Part shown: positions 39,717-53,017 of the stretch, in pieces
How the letters are laid out: each line of letters begins with the position of its first letter
How positions within the stretch are numbered: position 1 is the stretch's first letter
Assembly (NCBI RefSeq): GCF_964340395.1
Contig: NC_135552.1
Coordinates: 23,700,681 to 23,764,680 of the forward strand
Origin: Glandiceps talaboti
Taxonomy: Eukaryota; Hemichordata; Enteropneusta; Spengelidae
Length of the DNA: 64,000 bases
Direction of reading: 5' to 3'
Notes under the pieces: model-generated
Seen by the model: the letters and a program-made list of their open reading frames with translations, nothing else
Databases searched by the model: none
What the model was told of the DNA's origin: nothing
Position numbers and translations under genes: made by a program

Positions 39717-42700
39717 ATGAACAACAGAGTAATTTTTCTATTGTCACTTATTGAAATTATGTCTTACATTATACAAGTTTTAACGAACTCAGACCACACC
39801 GTTATCAACTCACTGGATAGCTTCTTCAACCAGCCACTGGAATTGTTAAAGATCTCACTGCCAGCCGTACTGTCTTTGGCTTTTTGCCCTCTGCTCCTTC
39901 AGATGTACATTCCTCTGACTGTTTATTTCTGGCCAAAATCTCAATATCCAGATGGCATGCCATCGATTAATGAAGCAATAGGTAAGTTATTTGTATCAGG
40001 AATTCTAGGTGTGATGTACAGAGGGATCATCATGTTGCTTAGTTACTGTCAGCTCTGGTTTGGACTTCATTTTGGAAAACTGCAAAATGATGCAACTCAG
40101 TGTTTGACTGATAAGTTTCTTCGGAATACCTGTCACATTAGTTCATTTTTCATAAAAACTTTATACCAGTTACTTAAAATACCATATGGGTGAAATGTGG
40201 ACTTTTTGTATTTGATGTTACACGACCTTTGACCTTTAATTTGAGCACGGTAACATTGATTGTATCAAACTTTAAGTTGTTTTATATTTCGGTCGCTGTC
40301 GTTCACTTTCGGTCGTTTTCGTTATGATGAAAAATGACAGTTCCCCTTCTACATGTAACACAGTTATAGTTTGTGTGTTTATGCGTTTGATAGCTCGAAG
40401 CTATTACATCGGTAAGGGTATGTGAAGACAAACAGGCTTTAAAAGTGCAAAGGGACTCTGTAATTCTTTTTATAACTATCTACCATAAAATACCTAACAC
40501 AGTAGGAAGTGGGCACTCAAAGTTCATATTATATAAATACACACTGTTATCTAAGATACAAAGGTACGAAATCTACAACAATATGTCCAAATAGGTATGT
40601 TTTGTTTCAATGAATTAGTGTTGAATTGGGTGATTTCACATTCCTTATTCTACTTTAAATGTAACTATTCCACTTTTGGACTCCTGTGCAACAATAGCTC
40701 CCAGTAGTTGATAACATTTTCACATGTATAATAAATGGTAACTGTACATGTTTTGACGTGTTTTATCTTGGATATAGCATGCTTCCTTGCCCCGGCTGGA
40801 TTAGTTTATGCGTAAGTTTGATACTTTCATAATACAAGGTAACAGGCTTATTGAATGTCCATAGTAGGTGTGTATTTACATTGCGCTTGTTTTGCACGAC
40901 CTATATCGCCTGACGATGTGTCTTTGTTGGTATCATAAAAGTGGATGTGGTTTACGACGATGTTGTTCAGTTCATTCAGCCAGTCCTCGCTAATTAAATT
41001 GAAATGTTGAAAATGAAGACATAGTCAGAGCTCTACAGGGTAGCTAATATTCAAACCAAAGTCAGTTGAGATGAAGATACATCGCTCCTTGGAATACATT
41101 ACTGCTTAAATGCTAGAAATATCATCATCAATCCCACCATATTGAAAAATTTTTGAGGGGTTTTAATGTACATCTTAAATATTAATTTTACGCAACATAC
41201 GCGTCTTTGAGAGATTATGTAAATTTGCTCTATGTTCGTTTTATTAAAATTTTTATGTATGGTCATAACTCTGGTTCTGTATCCGGGTGTTTTTGATCTC
41301 TGTATCGAATCTGTGGATAATCTTAATATAGATAAACTATTCTTATGTACATTCTTATCTTTACTTTTAACTTCACAAGTACTTTCCTTGATACATTCTT
41401 GGGCTTGATTTAGGTTAAAAGCACTTTATCTATAGATAATTTACTATTGCATACTGATAATACTCACTGATCTAATAGAGTAGGTGTGTCTCTGAATATT
41501 ATCTGTTAAGACACATATAATGATTGGTATTTCATCATTTTCTTTGCATAAAATAGGGTAACATTTGGCTTTACATTCCAAGCTGCTGTTGAGAAACAGA
41601 AAGCTCTTTTGAACAACGTATCACTGGAAGTCAGCTTGTTGGACCAAATTCTTATCCTGGCTTCTCATTTACCAGTACAGAATATACATGACAGGGTAGA
41701 GGTAAGCCTGTGTAAAATGTAATAGAAAGTTGATAGATTTGTATGTTATGATGTTTGCAGCGTGTGTTAAAGTTGTACAGTCTGTAACTGAGAAGACAGT
41801 GACTATGTTGGTGTGCAATAATTATTATGTAAAAAAAATATATATAATTGTCACTTAGTAAACTATGCATATTCATATATTAAAGCGAATGGGAAACATT
41901 GTGTACTTTACGCACATTCATAACTATATTCACCATTGCGTCGTCAGAAATGGTAGTACGCAATGGCTTGCTGTATATATGAGGATGTGGGCAACGTAAA
42001 GTCCACGCACGACATTCCAAATGTGGCTTCTAAGTTCAATTATTTTGCCAATGTCATACTTGACCGTAAGTCTTTCCAAATCACTCTAACATAGACTCTT
42101 AGAACACGTCGCTTTCATATAGCCTTCAATGATTGTCTTAGATCGCATCACGTGGTATGGTCTATTGACCCATAGTGACCTCAATTTGCATAAAGTAACA
42201 CTAGTCGCATTCTATTTTCCCTGGGGCACTATTAAGTATTAACGGGGGATTTGCCTTGACTATGTGAAGGATATATATGTGTTATAAAACTCTTATTGTC
42301 TGGCCTTATTTTGGGAGCTAGTAAACTGTTATTTAGCAACTATTTACATAACAGTTCTGGGGGTAATACACGTCTACTAGTGTCCTCATAGCCAGGAAAT
42401 AAGTGTTTAATAATATCTAACTGAAATCTGCCATAACTCTGGTATTCTAATTGTACACAGTCTATGATTTTAGAAATACTCTAGATCTTGTAATCTGTAA
42501 AATTTTTGCTCGTCAAAGAAAGTTATTATAATCTGTGGAAATACCAAATGAGAACTCAGAACATTGTTGCTCTTGTTGTGAACATAAATCGGAAATAAAA
42601 CAGGCAGCTTCTAATAAATAACCCAAAAACTGCCAAGTTATCACATGTACCTCTTTAAATCAAGAAAGAATTATGACTTTGAGTTTGATACACTGTAGAA

Positions 42701-43530
42701 TATTGACAGTAAAACGATAGGGTGAAGGTAGGTCAGTTTTAATCCAAGTAATACAATGTTGCTGGATTTGTTACCCTATGATAATACAATTTATTAACTC
42801 AATAAAGAATTACGAATTTCAATCTGGTGCATTGAACCGCGTTGACAGTAATCATTACAGTGGCCTTGTGAAAAGTGAAGTATATAATTCATGGTTAAAA
42901 ATAACATTGTAAGAATTCAAACTATATAGACGCCTGCCTTCAAACAGTCATTGATGAGTTTTTACTAATATCAAAACAAAATGATGGGCGGTGTTGATAG
43001 ATGAACATGTATACATCGTCTTGAACTTGGCGCATTCAGATTTATCTAGGAAGTCCAGACGTCAAATCTATTACACCTAAAAAGGAAGGTTGTTATAACG
43101 TATTCAAGGACACAAGCCATTAATGTTTTATTCTAGAAAAGAAATGAACCAATATTGTAAGTGTGTGATGTTATATCTATTTATCCACGTAACGTTTTGT
43201 CCCATCTATAGATTTATCGAGCCGTGAAAGATGAAATTATTTCCATAATGATACAAATTCAGAAACAAGCAGCGAAAAGTGGATATAACATACAAAAGGG
43301 GCCTCTTTGGAAGGTATGGTAATATTTATACTCAGCGTATACCCTATCGAAACTATATGTATCACGTAACATCTAGACATTACTTCTAAATGTATTCAGT
43401 AATTCGTAGAATAGACTGTCATAAACACACTCATATCAAACAAACGCGCATTTAGGAGCGCGCACGCACAGACAGACAGACAGACCGACCGACCGACCGA
43501 CCGACCGACCGACCGACCGACCGACCGACC

Positions 43531-43629
<99 letters not shown>

Positions 43630-43674
43630 TGACTGACTGACTGACTGACTGACAGACAGACAGACAGACAGAGG

Positions 43675-43720
<46 letters not shown>

Positions 43721-43825
43721 GGGACGGGCAGACAGAAAGACAGGCAGACAGACAGACACACGCACGCGCGCACACACACATACATACATACATACATACA
43801 TACATACATACATACATACATACAT

Positions 43826-43880
<55 letters not shown>

Positions 43881-43912
43881 TACATACATACATACATACA
43901 TACATACATACA

Positions 43913-43948
<36 letters not shown>

Positions 43949-46900
43949 CATACATACACAAACTAGCTAGAAAACCACGGGCAGACTACAGGACATGCCA
44001 GTTACAGGTCCTATGTACATCTTATAACAGTAGCCCCATCTACACGTAGGTCGTCCTACCTGAGGCAGTCCCAAGTCCTACCTGAGGTAGGATAGATTTG
44101 TGTCTACACGTAGGAAGGTTACAGCGGAGATGTCGCACCTTCCGTCCTGACAGTACATAGGACGAAGTCAGGAGGGTTTCAGGAAACCTCTCAAAGGTGT
44201 CCTAAGTCAGGACGGTTTCAGGACAGGTTCAGGACGCGTTTGCGTCTACACGGGCTTCAAACTATCCTGAATCCTACCTCAGGTAGGATTTTTAGTGCCG
44301 TGTAGATGGGGCTAATGTGTTGTGTGAAACAAGTGCTGTTATTGTTACAGGGTTTGTACATTTCATAGCTGTATCGACAGACATGTACTAGTAACAGGTC
44401 TGTTGGCAGAGACATATTCGATTCGGGTCTGTAATTTCTGAGAGTATATCTTACAAACTGGTTATAGTAATGTTTGAAGTACATGTATGTACACACGTGT
44501 AACATTATGATAAAATCAGACACGTGACACACCTGCGTACACATCCATGTATACAGTCCTGTACATAGTCATGTATTGTCACATGCAGTAAAAGGCATAC
44601 CCTTTGTCATATGTATCAATGTGACGGCAGTGCACCTACAGCAATCTATACAGTAATGTAGCCACACCTTTGATAGGCTTGTGACTACGTATACAGCCCT
44701 GTTACACCCTGTGCCGTCTTTGCTGACACAGACCTGTACCACAGGCATGTCAAGGGTCTGCAAAGTCCTGTTCCATGTTATATTTGGTATATGTACTAGT
44801 AAAATATTCAGCGACTTTATCTTCCTCAAGTTCCAATTATTTTCAGCGGGATTTTTCCTTCAAATACTATCTGCCACACGTTATTACTTATGGATTTTTT
44901 GCTTGTATTTGATGAAAGAAATCATTAATTGCTGAAAGGAAAGTACACCCGAATTGTCAACAATAATCAAATTACAACGCGGTGTCATTTTTCACGAACA
45001 AACTACAAAGACTCTTTTTAATGAATCAAGTTGCATAGATTTAAAATACCACAATTATTGCATTCTACATACATGTATTTCTTTTTAGGTTTTATAAAGC
45101 TCTCGTATATTGTTATGCGCTGTTGATTCCAATTCTTCAGTTCGACGTATTTAATTACTGAGCAACTCTAGGTTAATGACGCGTATTAATTAGAATTGAA
45201 ATTGAAAGTGACATGACTGAAGAGACTAGGAAATAGTAACAAATCAATATTGCAGTCATTAAAGCATATATGCCACAACTGGCTTAATTTAACTGAGTAT
45301 GGCAAATGCATTTAATGAATGGAATTTCATTTGTATTTCAGATTGTGCCAATCATACGTAACAGCCATTATAATAACCAGGCAGATAAACTGATGGCCGT
45401 GAGTATTGAAATCATTATAGGTCCATTAAATCACATACAAGGACAGGTTACCGAGAGAAAGTTCCTAAATGTAATATTGAGAGCATAAGGCACTGAGAGA
45501 TAGATTACTTTTATAGAAGACCTTCACTCACATTTCAATACTCTTCAAAGAGTTTGATATTTACAACTTCTATGGTAGAAACTCTCACAATATTAACAAG
45601 GTGCAGTTAAATCATGTTTTGAGATTACTGACTATGCTTGTGCTCCGATTTGAAATTAATACGAGTGTATCTGACACACGACATACACTGAATGTTAAAT
45701 ATCATATATTTAGGTGACATTCCTACATTTACATCTTATCTTACAGAAGGAAATGCTGAAACACTTGTTAAAGATGAACACGGCCAGGTCAGAGAGACAC
45801 GAAGCAATGAGTGCCAATATTCACCCATTTCAGTGGATCTTCTTGGAAGTGCTTAGCTTCTTTTCATTCTTTGGCGTACTACTAATCAAGGTACTGGGTC
45901 AGCAAACGTCTATATACATTGCCGTGGTTAAATTTGCTGAGCGCTGCTACTTACGATATACATATCACATTATCGTATTTGATTTATTCATTTATTTGAA
46001 ACACACTCTCTAGATTACAGTTTACATCATAAGCATTAGAGTTCTCTTAATATCTTTATTGTAAATGATGCCGCCATTATATATAACATCAACCACGTAT
46101 TTTACTATTATATAAACCACTAGTACTTAAAGGGTCATGTTTCAATCCCCGGACATCACCGTAGTATTATCTTAATAAGGATTGCATGAAATCATTCTTT
46201 TGTTATGTTCCTACAGCTCCATTTTTCACGCCCCAAAATGGACCTTTAAACATAAAATTTCGGCAAATACACCCACAATCTTCTCAACACATTACGCTAT
46301 TCTGTGTGTCTGTTATTGTCCACTCTCACGGCTAACTCTTCATTTTCTGTTTTCTACGATAAAGGCCGAGTCGTACCGAATGGAGCTTACAATGTGTATA
46401 GTGACTGTTTTCTCAATTTCACTACTGTGTTACGTGGTGGCTGATCTAGATTCGCCCTTCAGTGGATTCTTTAGGGTAAAACCACTTTCTCATGTAATAT
46501 TTGTTGTCAGTAAATACTAGTATAGCAAGGTTGTATACACAGTGTGTTCATGTCTATCACAGGTTTCAGTAATCCAGGTTTCATATTTAGACATTTTGAT
46601 ACATTACATCTCTCAAATCTACTTTCCCTTTGACCTTGAACTTTCGACTCTATGATTCATGACAAACTGATTTCTCAGAAATTTCGATACTACTTCATGT
46701 TAGATTGTTAACATTAACTGAATGAAAAGTGAAAGACATCATGGTTATGTAATTCAACATTTTGTCAGTTCTTCTCACCAGATTAAAATTAATACTGATT
46801 CAGAATCACTGTTCTCCTTTTCAGGTAGACTTGTCGTTTTTGTCAGACATACTGAAGAAGACTGAAATGATGTATACAACAGAGAATGAAACTCTTAGGG

Positions 46901-46998
46901 ATGAAGTACATGGAAAATTGAATGTAGCCGTTCGTAGTGTAAATGACAAGCAAGTGGTAGAGGAGAGCGATGTTCATCCATTCGCGGTCCAATCGTGA
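39717..46998 (+). CDS. DUF4239 / bestrophin-like membrane protein (8 exons)
   Basis: Eight exons join in frame to about 343 residues: 39717-39981, 40778-40811, 41557-41701, 43212-43313, 45342-45398, 45747-45890, 46365-46475 and 46825-46998. Carry-over phases fit at every junction. Hydrophobic segments lie at about 46-71, 89-108, 229-248 and 256-275. Between them is a polar, partly helical region with KALLNNVSLEVSLLDQI, then IYRAVKDEI, then MNTARSERHEAM. After the last helix comes VVADLDSPFSGFFRV (residues 273-287), the signature of DUF4239 proteins (D-x-D-x-P-F-x-G). That family is common in bacteria and plants and is called bestrophin-like; its function is unknown. Channel activity is only a structural guess. 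The first exon could be extended or the start moved to a later ATG. A polyadenylation signal is at 47268. Confidence 0.8.
43467..43952. repeat. Compound tetranucleotide array in DUF4239 intron 4
   Basis: About 485 bp within one intron, passing through GACA, GACC, GACA, GGCT, GACT, GACA (with GGGACGGA interruptions), CATA, CA and CATA again. Successive blocks differ by one base of the unit. Confidence 0.96.
44031..44314. mobile_element. TIR element, 284 bp, in DUF4239 intron 4
   Basis: It begins TAGCCCCATCTACACG and ends with the exact complement, a 16-bp perfect TIR if the flanking TA is included. Inside, TCCTACCTGAGGTAGGAT palindromes and GTCTACACG words repeat near both ends. The interior carries TCAGGA(C/G)G-type short repeats. 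A TA target duplication fits several DNA transposon superfamilies. No coding frame. Confidence 0.78.
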
Positions 46999-47267
46999 TA
47001 CTTCACGTTGCTGTATTACTTGAGTCGATGTAGTTTTACTTTGAGTTGTTTTAACCACTTAAATGGGATGGTGGGCTTCAGAGATGAAATAAGTATCTAC
47101 TAAAAGCACATGTATTGATTATTTCATGTGATGTCGTGATTAGTTTTCTGTCGACACATTACCGTGTAATTCTACCTGTTTCTGTACATAATATTTCAAG
47201 TGAAAGATGGAGAAAATTATAAAGTTGACAGTGACTTGCATCGAAATTATGCACTTTTATGCGATAG

Positions 47268-47273
47268 AATAAA
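47268..47273 (+). terminator. Polyadenylation signal of the DUF4239 gene
   Basis: AATAAA, 270 bases after the stop at 46998. Confidence 0.5.
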
Positions 47274-47477
47274 ATAGCTTGTACATTTTTCACCAAATGC
47301 AAAAAATAGTAATATGTAAATATGTTAAACCAAGTTTTCTTTGTGAAAACTACTCTTTAAATTATTAGAAACTTTGACATTTCAAATAATTATTGAATAT
47401 CTCATAAAAGTTTACACAATTTAAAATGTTTATTGGCTTTCATCAAACACATTTTATATCAATCGATAAGAGAGTGG

Positions 47478-47480
<3 letters not shown>

Positions 47481-47517
<37 letters not shown>

Positions 47518-47689
47518 GTGTGCGTGTGCGCATGTCTGTGTGGGTGCATACATGTGTGTTTGTATGTATGTATGTATGTATGTATGTATGTATGTATGTG
47601 CGTGCGTGCGTGTGTGTGTTTGTGTGTATGCAAGGACAGACAGACAGATAGACAGACAGACTGACAGGCAGACAGACAGACAGACAGAC
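47481..47689. repeat. (TG)n, (TATG)n and (GACA)n microsatellite
   Basis: TG dinucleotides with TGCG variants, then TATG, then CGTG, then AGAC units. Confidence 0.95.
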
Positions 47690-48886
47690 AAATTACGCAT
47701 TTGCCGTTTTGTCATTTGTTCATAAGTTTTGTGGATGAATTTAACAGTTTTATTAGCATCAGTTATTCATTTAATTAGTATTTTTGAACTGTTTTACTAG
47801 TTTGCGATAATACATCTCTTATTTACAAATGCAACACTCTCGGGTAAGACATGTAACTGTTCACATTTTTCTTTTAAATCAAGCTTCGATGAATATAATC
47901 TTCAACTTTTCTATATTTAGTCATGCAACACACAAAGACATAAAAGAGTGAATATACCTCAAACAAATACCCAAGTAAAAATTCACCAGGGTTTACTTAT
48001 CCATACTATTGGGCCTAACATTACATCATTAGCTCCAGGGGGGAACTCCCCTAATTTTACATGGGGATGTTCGGCCCAAATTCAAAACATCTACCATGGC
48101 ATGTATAATTCAAAAACAAACGGGGTTTCCAGTAACGGTCGTCCACTCAATTACCTTAATCTTAAGTATGAAGACGTATCCTCCATGTTATCGAACCCAT
48201 TCACATGAAAAGTCGACCCATGTTTAGGGATTTTTTTGTGAAAAGAGACCCACTTAGGCAGCACATACCCGTATACCTTTCGATGGGAGTACCCCTTCGC
48301 ATGGGCATTAGATCACCATATCGTTAACGAAATATCCAAACATATCAATGTGAACAGTGTCACACTTGGTCAACTTCACACTATACGCTGTAGTGAATGT
48401 TCGGCAAATTTCACACTACATTCAAAGTTACTCTCGTATCGGGTCACACGAGCACTGAGGAATAGCTTAACAGACATAAATGTATGGTAAATGATGACGT
48501 CACCGGTAATAATTAATTTAAAGTGATATCGTCAGCGGAATACTGACATCACGTATGCTAGGATCACGTGTTCTCATTAATCCTTTCTGTGACAAAACAA
48601 TGAGATTATTTTCACACTCAACTGATCGCAAAATGTCAATGCCTAGTTCTCTCGTCATTCGACCGATAAGAGCCAGGGTTAAACCTTTTTGTCTAGAAGT
48701 AGCTCAATTTCAGAATTTAAGTTAATATATTTTGAGACGAGGGCGAAATTGCCGAAATACTAAATATTCAAATATTGGTCCGTGACAATAGTACATTGAC
48801 ATCCGTGATAAGCATCTACATTGATAATGGTGTGTTGTATCTAGTATACTTTAGAACAGTGGCACGAGTTTGACGCGTCGACGTTA

Positions 48887-49338
48887 GGCCAAATAAAAAA
48901 AATGTGCTTCCAATAACCCGACCGACCCTCGTTTAAGCCCCCGACCCTAAACATTTTTTAAATTCAAAAAAGGGTAAACTGGTGGCAATTTACTGCTATT
49001 TCTGTGCAAATTTTCATGCCAAAGTTTCTTTGGTCAATTCTTGTTTAACATACCATTCCAGAGAATTCAAGGCTTTTAACAATGTAGCTGGTGATCTAAA
49101 GTTAAATTTATACAATAAAGTGTAAACGGTATGTTTATCTACTTCACATACAATTGTCTTCATTTCTTGTATTACACCTCATCAAACTATCACTAAGTAT
49201 TGTGACCGAGAAGTATCTTGTCTTTGGGTTGAAGCAATTTTTCAAAAACAAATGAAAGAAATCAAATAAATCCCGACCTACCTACCCTATATTCTGAAGT
49301 CTTGTTATCGGAAACAAACATTTTATTTTATTTTTGCC
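48887..49338. mobile_element. MITE-like element, 452 bp, TTA target repeat
   Basis: The ends are GGCCAAATAAAAAAAATG and, inverted, GGCAAAAATAAAATAAAATG. Both lead into a CTTCC(A/G)ATAAC-like segment. TTA lies directly outside both ends (48884-48886 and 49339-49341). CCGACCCT and CGACCTACC words occur inside each end. A truncated relative is at 10867-11155. PIF/Harbinger-like by target size. Confidence 0.65.
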
Positions 49339-49716
49339 TTATCAGTGGGGGTCAAGGATACTTACTCTTCTCTAGTCAGTGATAGATTCCAAAGACATCA
49401 GGGTAAACCGATGAGCTGACGAGGAGGGCAGCTAATTTGATTATTCTAATTGTTTCGTGAATATTGATTTGTGAATGAATTTGATGTTTTTCTTAGCTAA
49501 AGTAGATTTTGATTATAGAAATAAAATAATTGACGTAGTCAACTAAAGTGATAAATGTCAATAATTTTTTTATAGTTAAAGTGTTAGTTGATAGCCAACC
49601 TCTGATGAACCTTAGATTTAAATTCGACGCTTAAAATAATATAGTATGTTTGTTTAGTCGACCGTGATATACGCGTACCTGTATTCTTCATGAACATTTC
49701 GACTGCAGTATTTGAA

Positions 49717-51568
49717 ATGATGTGCAAACTACTGCCAATTCTTACACTGACTTTGCTTGCCTTCAAGCAAGTCTCTTGCAGAGGAAATGGTGCCCCGCCA
49801 CAGGCCTGCTACGAAATGATCCCACATCATGGAGACAGGCAAGGCCAGACTGGTGATCCGAAATTTAATGTACAGGTAGATGCCACTTCATATGGGTCAA
49901 ACACAGAAATCACTGGTAAGTATACATTGCACTTTGATCAGGAGTAAACCGAACAAATGTCGCAATTACTTGTGCTGGTGAGGTGATCATTGCCAAAAAA
50001 TCGCACAAATCAAAAGTCTAAAGTGTTAGTAACTTATGTATAACATGTGAATAAACTGTTATCTTGTATCTTTTTGCACGTAAGCCGTAGAAACACCGAC
50101 TTCGCCATTATTGTGTATAGTTCATTCAGTGCAACCATTTTTTACATTTATTATTATTGATATTTAATCTCGATAAATCTTACAAAAGTTTCATCTTCTT
50201 TTCAGTCGCAATAAAGGGAGCCCCATACACTGGTTTCCTACTCCAAGCACGCAGTGTAGGATGTGGATGTGACAAGCCAGTTGGTACATGGATCGAATCA
50301 CCAGCCAATACTAAAACAATGAGTTGTAGTGAAGCCGAGGACAGCATGACTCATAACGAACCGACTCTTAATAAAGAAGCATATGAGTACAAATGGAGAG
50401 CACCCAATGAACCAGTGGGTGACGTTGAATTTGTGTGAGTAACTATTACCACATTAGACAACACCGTCTATGATTTGTCATAGTACCACTTGCATAGAGC
50501 GTTTACACGTAAAACCGTCGAAAACTTTATCTACAATACCTTCATTGAAATGTCAGGATATATACATTATTTTGCCCTCCTTTGTAAGGGTCTAGATCCG
50601 GGGTCTAGATACACATATAGGAAATATTCTTTTGTACAAGCATTCTCAAAATATTAGGTTTAGCATCTGTTGAGAAAACGACTTGCTTGAATTTTGTAAA
50701 GTGTCACTGAGCACAGTTTTAGACACAGTTATGACAGTTCGTCGATGGAAAGTTTAACGAATGGACACTGCAATCTTTCCTTGTTATTCGTTTAATGCAG
50801 GGTAACTATACTTGAAATCTTTGACACGTTCTGGATCACACAGAAGTCAGAAGTTATCACTGGTTCTGGAGAGAGTGTTTGTTGTGCTTGTATACAAAGT
50901 GCCAAAGGCGGTAAGTAGTGCTCCAACACTGTTCTCCAACTGATAACAATATCAAGACCATATATAGCAGAGATCAATGTTGCCAACCGAGTCATGCAAA
51001 TTATCATACACGATTTAGTTCAGTAGTGTGAGGGCGCCCCCAACATTGCGTATCGCACAGGCTCAGGTGTGGTCGTAAGATAACAATGAAACAATAGATA
51101 AAATACACAACAATGTCCCGGGTCCCAAGCCTGTGTAGCATATTGGTATAGTATGCAAAGTTCATTGACAAATGAATTTGAACCACAACTCTGTAAAATT
51201 ACAGGCCTCTTTACGGCACTGTCCAAGATGCTGAGTCAACAGAATGCGTGCTTCTGAATGGCTCATATAGTCCACCATTAACTTAGTTTCATTGTAGAAT
51301 ATTGTTTTGTTCCACATGTCTGTGGTGTGTCAATGTATTCTTGTGGATTGACAATTCTAATTCTCTCATTCTTTTTTAACCATTTTCCGTTTCAGTGTTT
51401 TGACTTTTGTATGACATTTAACCTTTGACTTCCCTGATTACACCTACCACTAATTGTTATACACACTGTGTTTTCTTACCTGTAGACGCTGGTAATTTCC
51501 TGACAATCAATGCAGTGGCATTTTTACTCTCTTTGTCCATATTCGTCTACTTCTGTTTAAAAAACTAA
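49717..51568 (+). CDS. Reeler-domain membrane protein A (4 exons)
   Basis: Exons 49717-49915, 50206-50434, 50801-50910 and 51486-51568 give 206 residues. A signal peptide (MMCKLLPILTLTLLAFKQVS) is followed by a Reeler domain. It starts [20 protein letters not shown], then [40 protein letters not shown] and FDTFW, all standard Reeler landmarks. A cysteine pair (SVCCACIQ) leads to a C-terminal hydrophobic segment (about 184-204) and a two-residue polar end, so the protein is probably membrane- or GPI-anchored. Reeler domains occur in reelin, spondin, ferric-chelate reductase-like and insect defence proteins; here the domain stands alone without DOMON or cytochrome b561 parts. Role unknown. Paralogue of the gene at 54999. 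Start could also be the adjacent ATG at 49720. Confidence 0.88.
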
Positions 51569-51759
51569 ATGGACAGTTAGTTCTATGCACGGAAGCAGGA
51601 CATTGACTTGGCAAGCAACCTCTAGAAATTATGTTTTATATATCATAGAACTGATACCGTTCGATTAATAGCCCCAAAAAAGGAAACTGGAATGATCAAA
51701 CATTTTGGTCCAGGAACATTCTGAACTGGACATATTATTAAATTACCGTTTGACTTTAT

Positions 51760-51834
51760 TGTTTGTTTGTTTGTTTGTTTGTTTGTTTGTTTGTTTGTTT
51801 GTTTGTTTGTTTGTTTGTTTGTTTGTTTGTTTGT
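51760..51834. repeat. (TTTG)n microsatellite in the Reeler A 3' region
   Basis: About 18 pure TTTG units just before the gene's polyadenylation signal, so probably within the 3' UTR. Confidence 0.95.
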
Positions 51835-51844
51835 GACTTGTTTG

Positions 51845-51850
51845 AATAAA
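51845..51850 (+). terminator. Polyadenylation signal of Reeler A
   Basis: AATAAA, 277 bases after the stop codon. Confidence 0.55.
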
Positions 51851-52603
51851 CTGCTAAATTGGGTTGTCTAGGTTGAGGTATAAAGCAAAAATTTGTTGGT
51901 GTGCCAATTGGCAAGTTATTATCAACAAATCTGTACTGGATTGTATGAAGTGGCAACAATTGTCCAATAGAGTTATCATTAGAGAGTATTATTCTAAGCT
52001 AATAAATGTAACATGTACGTTACTGTCATCCAAACTACTGACAGGTCGACATCTTCACTGATGTGTGATTCACAGTCTCTAGGCCAGACTTTGTTCGGGT
52101 ATCATACTGCATACCTACCTGTCGTTCAATGTTGTAGATAGAGGATGCTATCCTTGTCACGGTTGTAGGTTTTACACATTGGTTTGCAATTGTCCACTGC
52201 CAATCATCAATTCAGTCAACCTATGGACACATCTACGACCGTCTCTCCTCTTCTTGTGGGTTACCCCATACCACTGTCGTGGCGTCTTTTTTTTAATGAA
52301 AGGAATGGTTAGTGATCGTAGTCAGGCAATTGTACAGAATTGGGATATGGTTCGCATTTGCATATCATCATTCTTTGACCAATGGCAATTTGTTTATCAC
52401 GTGTACATAATGTATCGTTAGGAAAATGAACAACGAATCACTTCTAACCCAGTAAGGGGTTAATCTCAAAAGATAGACATCATGTTACAACTGCTCATAA
52501 CAATACCTTTATACACATGTATATATATTGTGCTCTGCTAGTTTTACATTAAACCCTGTTTTCTCCAAAAAGACGCCTTCATTGTTCTCTCCAAAAAGAC
52601 GCC

Positions 52604-52786
52604 TTCATACATACATACATACATACATACATACATACATACATACATACATACATACATACATACATACATACATACATACATACATACATACATACAA
52701 ACACACACACACGTACGTACGTACGTACGTACGTGCGTGCGTGCGTGCGTGCGTACATACATACATACCATACATACATACATACA

Positions 52787-52820
<34 letters not shown>

Positions 52821-53017
52821 CATACATACATACTAGTACATACATACATGCATGCATGCATGCATACATACATACATACATACATACATACATACATACA
52901 TACATACATACATACATACATACATACATACATACATACATACATACATACATACATACATACATACATACATACATACATACATACATACATACATACA
53001 TACATACATACATACAT
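52604..53017. repeat. (CATA)n / (CGTA, CGTG, TGCA) array
   Basis: About 410 bp, mostly CATA, with an ACGTACGT/GCGTGCGT segment near 52711-52754 and a CATGCATG segment near 52848-52864. Confidence 0.96.

Larger units (their letters stand above)
46999..49716. other. Intergenic region between DUF4239 and Reeler genes
   Basis: About 2.7 kb. It holds the polyadenylation signal at 47268, the microsatellite at 47481-47689, a possible dispersed repeat at about 47970-48290 (ending GTACTCCCATCG on the minus strand) and the MITE-like element at 48887-49338. No exon was recognised. Confidence 0.55.

Noticed and set aside
41900-42005. Inverted repeat in DUF4239 intron 3
   Set aside because: Arms match only loosely (around 70% by eye), and no clean ends or target duplication were found.
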